Of a stretch of 64,000 nt of DNA, positions 61,466-64,000 are shown one piece after another. The position numbers were made by a program, and so were the translations under genes. Origin of the DNA: Venatoribacter pacificus (GTDB lineage Bacteria > Pseudomonadota > Gammaproteobacteria > Pseudomonadales > Oceanobacteraceae); the NCBI RefSeq assembly GCF_025318105.1, contig NZ_JAOANI010000028.1, forward strand, positions 605,950-669,949. Direction: 5' to 3'. The notes below the pieces were generated by a model. The model saw only the letters and a list, made by a program, of their open reading frames with translations. It was not told where the DNA came from and did no database searches. Within the stretch, counting starts at the first letter, position 1. The number at the start of each line of letters is the position of its first letter.

Positions 61466-62854
61466 GTGAGTCTTAACACTTCTTCTGAATCTGGCGCTGT
61501 GGCGTCTTCTTCCGCCTCTTCATCGGCTTCTTCTTCTCCGGCCTCTGTGGCCCCATCCGCGTTGGCGCTGTTGCCGATCGGTTTATTTCTGGCGCTGTTT
61601 ATCGGTGGCGGTCTGTATTATCAGCAGGCCGGGGTGGATTTCGCCTTTTATCAGGTGCCGGCTCCGGTGGCGATTCTGCCGGCCATTCTGCTGGCATTGT
61701 TGCTGGCCCGTGGCACGCTGAATCAGCGCGTCGATGCCCTGATCCGCGGCTGTGCCGATAACACCCTGATTACCATGGTGCTGATTTTCCTGCTGGCCGG
61801 TGCCTTTGCCAGTGTGGCCAAGGCCATTGGCGGTGTGGATGCGACGGTGAATTTTGGTCTTAGCCTGATTCCGGCGCCGCTGGTGTTGCCGGGTCTGTTT
61901 GTGATGACGGCTTTTATCGCCACTTCGATGGGGACTTCCATGGGCACCATCGCAGCCATTGCGCCCATTGCGGTGGGCATCAGCGAGGCCACGGAATTAT
62001 CGACGGTACTGACCATCGGTACGGTGATGGGCGGGGCGATGTTTGGCGATAACCTGTCGATTATTTCCGATACCACCATTGCCGCAACCCGCACCCAGGG
62101 TTGTGAAATGCGCGATAAATTCCGCATGAATTTTAAAATTGCCTTACCGGCGGCGATCATCACCCTGTTATGGCTGGCTTATCAGGGCGCGGCCAGCGAG
62201 GCGCAGCAGGTAAGGGGTTATGACCTGTGGCTGGTGCTGCCCTATATCGCGGTGCTGGGCTTAGCGCTCAGCGGTCTGAATGTGTTGCTGGTGCTGTTCG
62301 CCGGTATTGTGCTGGCCGGTGTGATCGGTCTGGTCCGGGTAGAGGATTATCATCTGGCGAACTGGGCGAAAGATATTTACGCCGGTTACGGCAGCATGCA
62401 GGAAATTATGATTCTGTCGATTTTTATCGGTGGCCTGGCGGCGCTGATGAAAGCCGGTGGTGGCCTGGCCTGGATCGGTGCGTTTATTGACCGCCTGAGC
62501 CGTAAGGGCAGCGCTCCGAAAGATCACCGCCGTGCCGGTGAATTCAGTATTGTTTCGTCGGTGGCGCTGGCGAACCTCTGTACCGCCAACAATACCGTAG
62601 CCATTATTATTTCCGGCAGCCTGGCGAAAGACATTGCCGAGCGTTACGGCGTAGACCCCAAGCGCAGCGCCAGCCTGATGGATATTGCTTCCTGTGTGGT
62701 GCAGGGCATTATTCCTTACGGTGCGCAGATGCTGCTGGCCGCCTCGCTGGCGGCACTGTCACCGCTGCAACTGGTCAGTGCCGTTACCTATTGCTGGGCG
62801 CTGGGTGCCGTTGCTCTGATCTCTGTTGTTATTGGTAAACCCGCAGGACGTTAA
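61466..62854 (+). CDS. nhaC: NhaC family Na+/H+ antiporter
   Basis: A 462-aa membrane protein with about 11-12 helices of the NhaC family: MVLIFLLAGAFASVAKAIGGVDATVNFGLSLIP, FIATSMGTSMGTIAAIAPIAVGI, TIGTVMGGAMFGDNLSIISDTTIAATRTQGCEMRDKF and SGSLAKDIAERYGVDPKRSASLMDI are diagnostic. The N-terminus has an unusual ~30-residue Ser/Ala-rich extension before the first helix; translation from the GTG at 61466 is not certain. It is followed 26 bases later by a bestrophin gene, likely in one transcript. Confidence 0.9.
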   Translation: MSLNTSSESGAVASSSASSSASSSPASVAPSALALLPIGLFLALFIGGGLYYQQAGVDFAFYQVPAPVAILPAILLALLLARGTLNQRVDALIRGCADNTLITMVLIFLLAGAFASVAKAIGGVDATVNFGLSLIPAPLVLPGLFVMTAFIATSMGTSMGTIAAIAPIAVGISEATELSTVLTIGTVMGGAMFGDNLSIISDTTIAATRTQGCEMRDKFRMNFKIALPAAIITLLWLAYQGAASEAQQVRGYDLWLVLPYIAVLGLALSGLNVLLVLFAGIVLAGVIGLVRVEDYHLANWAKDIYAGYGSMQEIMILSIFIGGLAALMKAGGGLAWIGAFIDRLSRKGSAPKDHRRAGEFSIVSSVALANLCTANNTVAIIISGSLAKDIAERYGVDPKRSASLMDIASCVVQGIIPYGAQMLLAASLAALSPLQLVSAVTYCWALGAVALISVVIGKPAGR

Positions 62855-62880
62855 GTCCTGCCTTTAATTAAGGTTTTTCT

Positions 62881-63810
62881 ATGATTGTCCGTCCACGTCC
62901 CAATGCCATTGCGCTGCTGTTTGTGATTCGTGGTTCGGTTGTGCCACGCATTTTTCCGCATCTGCTGGCGGTCGGCTTATTTGCCGCCGCGGTCAGTGCG
63001 TTGCATGAACTGCGCTGGCTGAGTGTTCCTGAGTTTTCTCTTGCGCCATTTACTCTGCTCGGTGTGGCGCTGTCGATTTTTCTCGGTTTCCGTAATAACG
63101 CCTCTTATGAGCGCTGGTGGGAAGCGCGTAAGCAGTGGGGCGCGATGGTGTACGAAATCCGCAGTCTGGCACGCTCCAGCGAGACGTTGCTGGATCTGCA
63201 GGCCGAACATTCGGCAGCCGGACAATTGCGCCACGATTTACTGCACTGGTGTGCGGCGCACTGCCATGCACTGCGCGGCTCATTACGCCAGCAGGATTGC
63301 CGTAACGAATTAAAATCCTGGTTAAATGACGAGGATATTGAGCGGCTATTCAGTCATCGTAACCCGGCAGAATATTGTTTACGCCGCGCCGGACGAATTA
63401 TTGGCGAGCTGTACCGCCAGCAGCATATTGATTCCGTTGGCCTGCGTATTCTGGACGAGCATTTAACCCGTTTAGCTGCGGTGCAGGCGGCCAGTGAGCG
63501 CATTGCCACCACGCCACTGCCGTTTGCCTACACGCTGCTGACCCACCGTACCGCTTACCTGTACTGTTATTTACTGCCCTTTGGTCTGGTGCCATCGCTG
63601 GGTTGGTATGCCGCGTTATTTACCGTCATCGTGGCTTATACCTTTTTTGGTCTGGATGTTTTATCCGAAGAAATGGAAGAGCCTTTTGGCTGTGAAGCTA
63701 ATGACCTGCCACTGGATGCCCTGTGCCGGATTAACGAGATATCCATTGCTGAATCACTGGGCGAAACGCCGCCGCCGTTGCTGCAGCCGGTTAAGCATGT
63801 GTTGCAGTAA
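62881..63810 (+). CDS. Bestrophin family ion channel (YneE/UPF0187)
   Basis: A 309-aa bestrophin-like membrane protein. Family marks are the N-terminal VRPRPNAIALLFVIRGSVV, the pore-region LGVALSIFLGFRNNASYERWWEARKQWG, TTPLPFAYTLLTHRTAYLYCYLLPFGLV and EEMEEPFGCEANDLPLDALCR. Bacterial bestrophins form pentameric channels for cations or anions. It lies directly behind nhaC, suggesting joint control of ion balance. Confidence 0.92.
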   Translation: MIVRPRPNAIALLFVIRGSVVPRIFPHLLAVGLFAAAVSALHELRWLSVPEFSLAPFTLLGVALSIFLGFRNNASYERWWEARKQWGAMVYEIRSLARSSETLLDLQAEHSAAGQLRHDLLHWCAAHCHALRGSLRQQDCRNELKSWLNDEDIERLFSHRNPAEYCLRRAGRIIGELYRQQHIDSVGLRILDEHLTRLAAVQAASERIATTPLPFAYTLLTHRTAYLYCYLLPFGLVPSLGWYAALFTVIVAYTFFGLDVLSEEMEEPFGCEANDLPLDALCRINEISIAESLGETPPPLLQPVKHVLQ

Positions 63811-63874
63811 TTAGGGCTGATGGCCGTAATGTTGTTCGCTTAAGTAACCAGCCCGCGCTGACTGCATGTGAACA

Positions 63875-63902
63875 GCCTTTGCGGGGCAAGCCCCTGCGCC
63901 CC
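63875..63902 (+). repeat. 28-bp direct repeat, right copy
   Basis: GCCTTTGCGGGGCAAGCCCC and onward; it matches 60736-60763 and contains a GGGGC-AA-GCCCC hairpin. The pair brackets nhaC and the bestrophin gene. Confidence 0.75.
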
Positions 63903-63921
63903 AATCCGGGGAACTTTGTAG

Positions 63922-64000
63922 TGGTCTAATCAATCCGGACACCCGCTTAGGTGATAAAATCACAACCCAAGAGGTGTCCAATGAAAAAACAACGTCGTAT
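63922..64000 (+). mobile_element. Left end of an insertion sequence (truncated by window edge)
   Basis: TGGTCTAATCAATCCGGACA looks like a terminal inverted repeat, followed by a short leader, AGAGG and an ATG at 63981 starting MKKQRR. This layout fits an IS3-type element with orfA at its left end. The rest lies outside the window, so the family is provisional. Confidence 0.6.
63981..64000 (+). CDS. Transposase orfA, first residues only
   Basis: ATG at 63981 with GAGG 6 bases upstream; the only visible residues are MKKQRR, as in many IS3-family OrfA proteins. The gene runs off the window. Confidence 0.5.

Overview
The window is a dense, mostly housekeeping stretch of a gammaproteobacterial chromosome. 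Several gene blocks follow the order known from Pseudomonas and relatives: era-recO-pdxJ, cysM-rlmD-relA-mazG, suhB-trmJ-cysE-iscR-iscS, ndk-rlmN-pilF-ispG-hisS-yfgM-bamB-der. PlsB, SlyX, BamB, RsmJ, a GacS/BarA-type kinase and two Na+/H+ antiporter families (NhaD, NhaC) point to a marine Oceanospirillales-type bacterium (Thalassolituus/Oceanobacter-like). The genus is inference; no rRNA or tRNA gene was seen to confirm it.

Layout: 1-10588 holds era (3' end), recO, pdxJ, acpS, a convergent barA/gacS-type hybrid kinase, then cysM, rlmD, relA and mazG. 10601-19420 holds a small conserved protein, ppc, adk, a 1.2-kb gene-free stretch with a 257-bp inverted-repeat-bounded element, an AT-hook histone-like protein, and tsaB, uppP, rsmJ. 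19436-26844 holds plsB, a three-gene Gld-type ABC system, slyX and a membrane-anchored cold-shock-domain protein. 26862-31528 holds a 43-codon gene with a strong ribosome site, a SuhB that has lost catalytic residues, trmJ, cysE, and an isc locus reduced to iscR-iscS. 31673-40040 is ndk through der. 40116-43557 is an accessory patch: a GNAT enzyme, a truncated GFA-family gene, a YceK-like lipoprotein, an orphan flagellin and an ATP-grasp enzyme. 43659-58515 carries dnaE, an EAL phosphodiesterase, tilS, a GST, nhaD, a cyclic-nucleotide-binding protein, a parD-like/map pair with a palindromic operator, a CorC-like protein, ypjD and ffh. 58516-64000 is repeat-rich: paired-hairpin elements, a four-copy 95-bp REP-type array, an AT-rich foreign-looking gene, yjbQ, nhaC, a bestrophin, and the left end of an insertion sequence cut by the window edge.

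Functional themes: translation, stringent response and RNA modification (RelA, MazG, RlmD, RlmN, TrmJ, TilS, RsmJ, TsaB, HisS, Ffh, Der); envelope biogenesis (PlsB, UppP, BamB, YfgM, PilF, IspG); cysteine and Fe-S supply (CysE, CysM, IscR, IscS); and sodium/anion homeostasis (NhaD, NhaC, bestrophin).

The most interesting observations are the degenerate SuhB, the isc locus lacking iscU-iscA-hscBA-fdx together with an IscS lacking its C-terminal tail, the operator-controlled parD-like/map operon, and two non-autonomous repeat elements that share the same terminal core.
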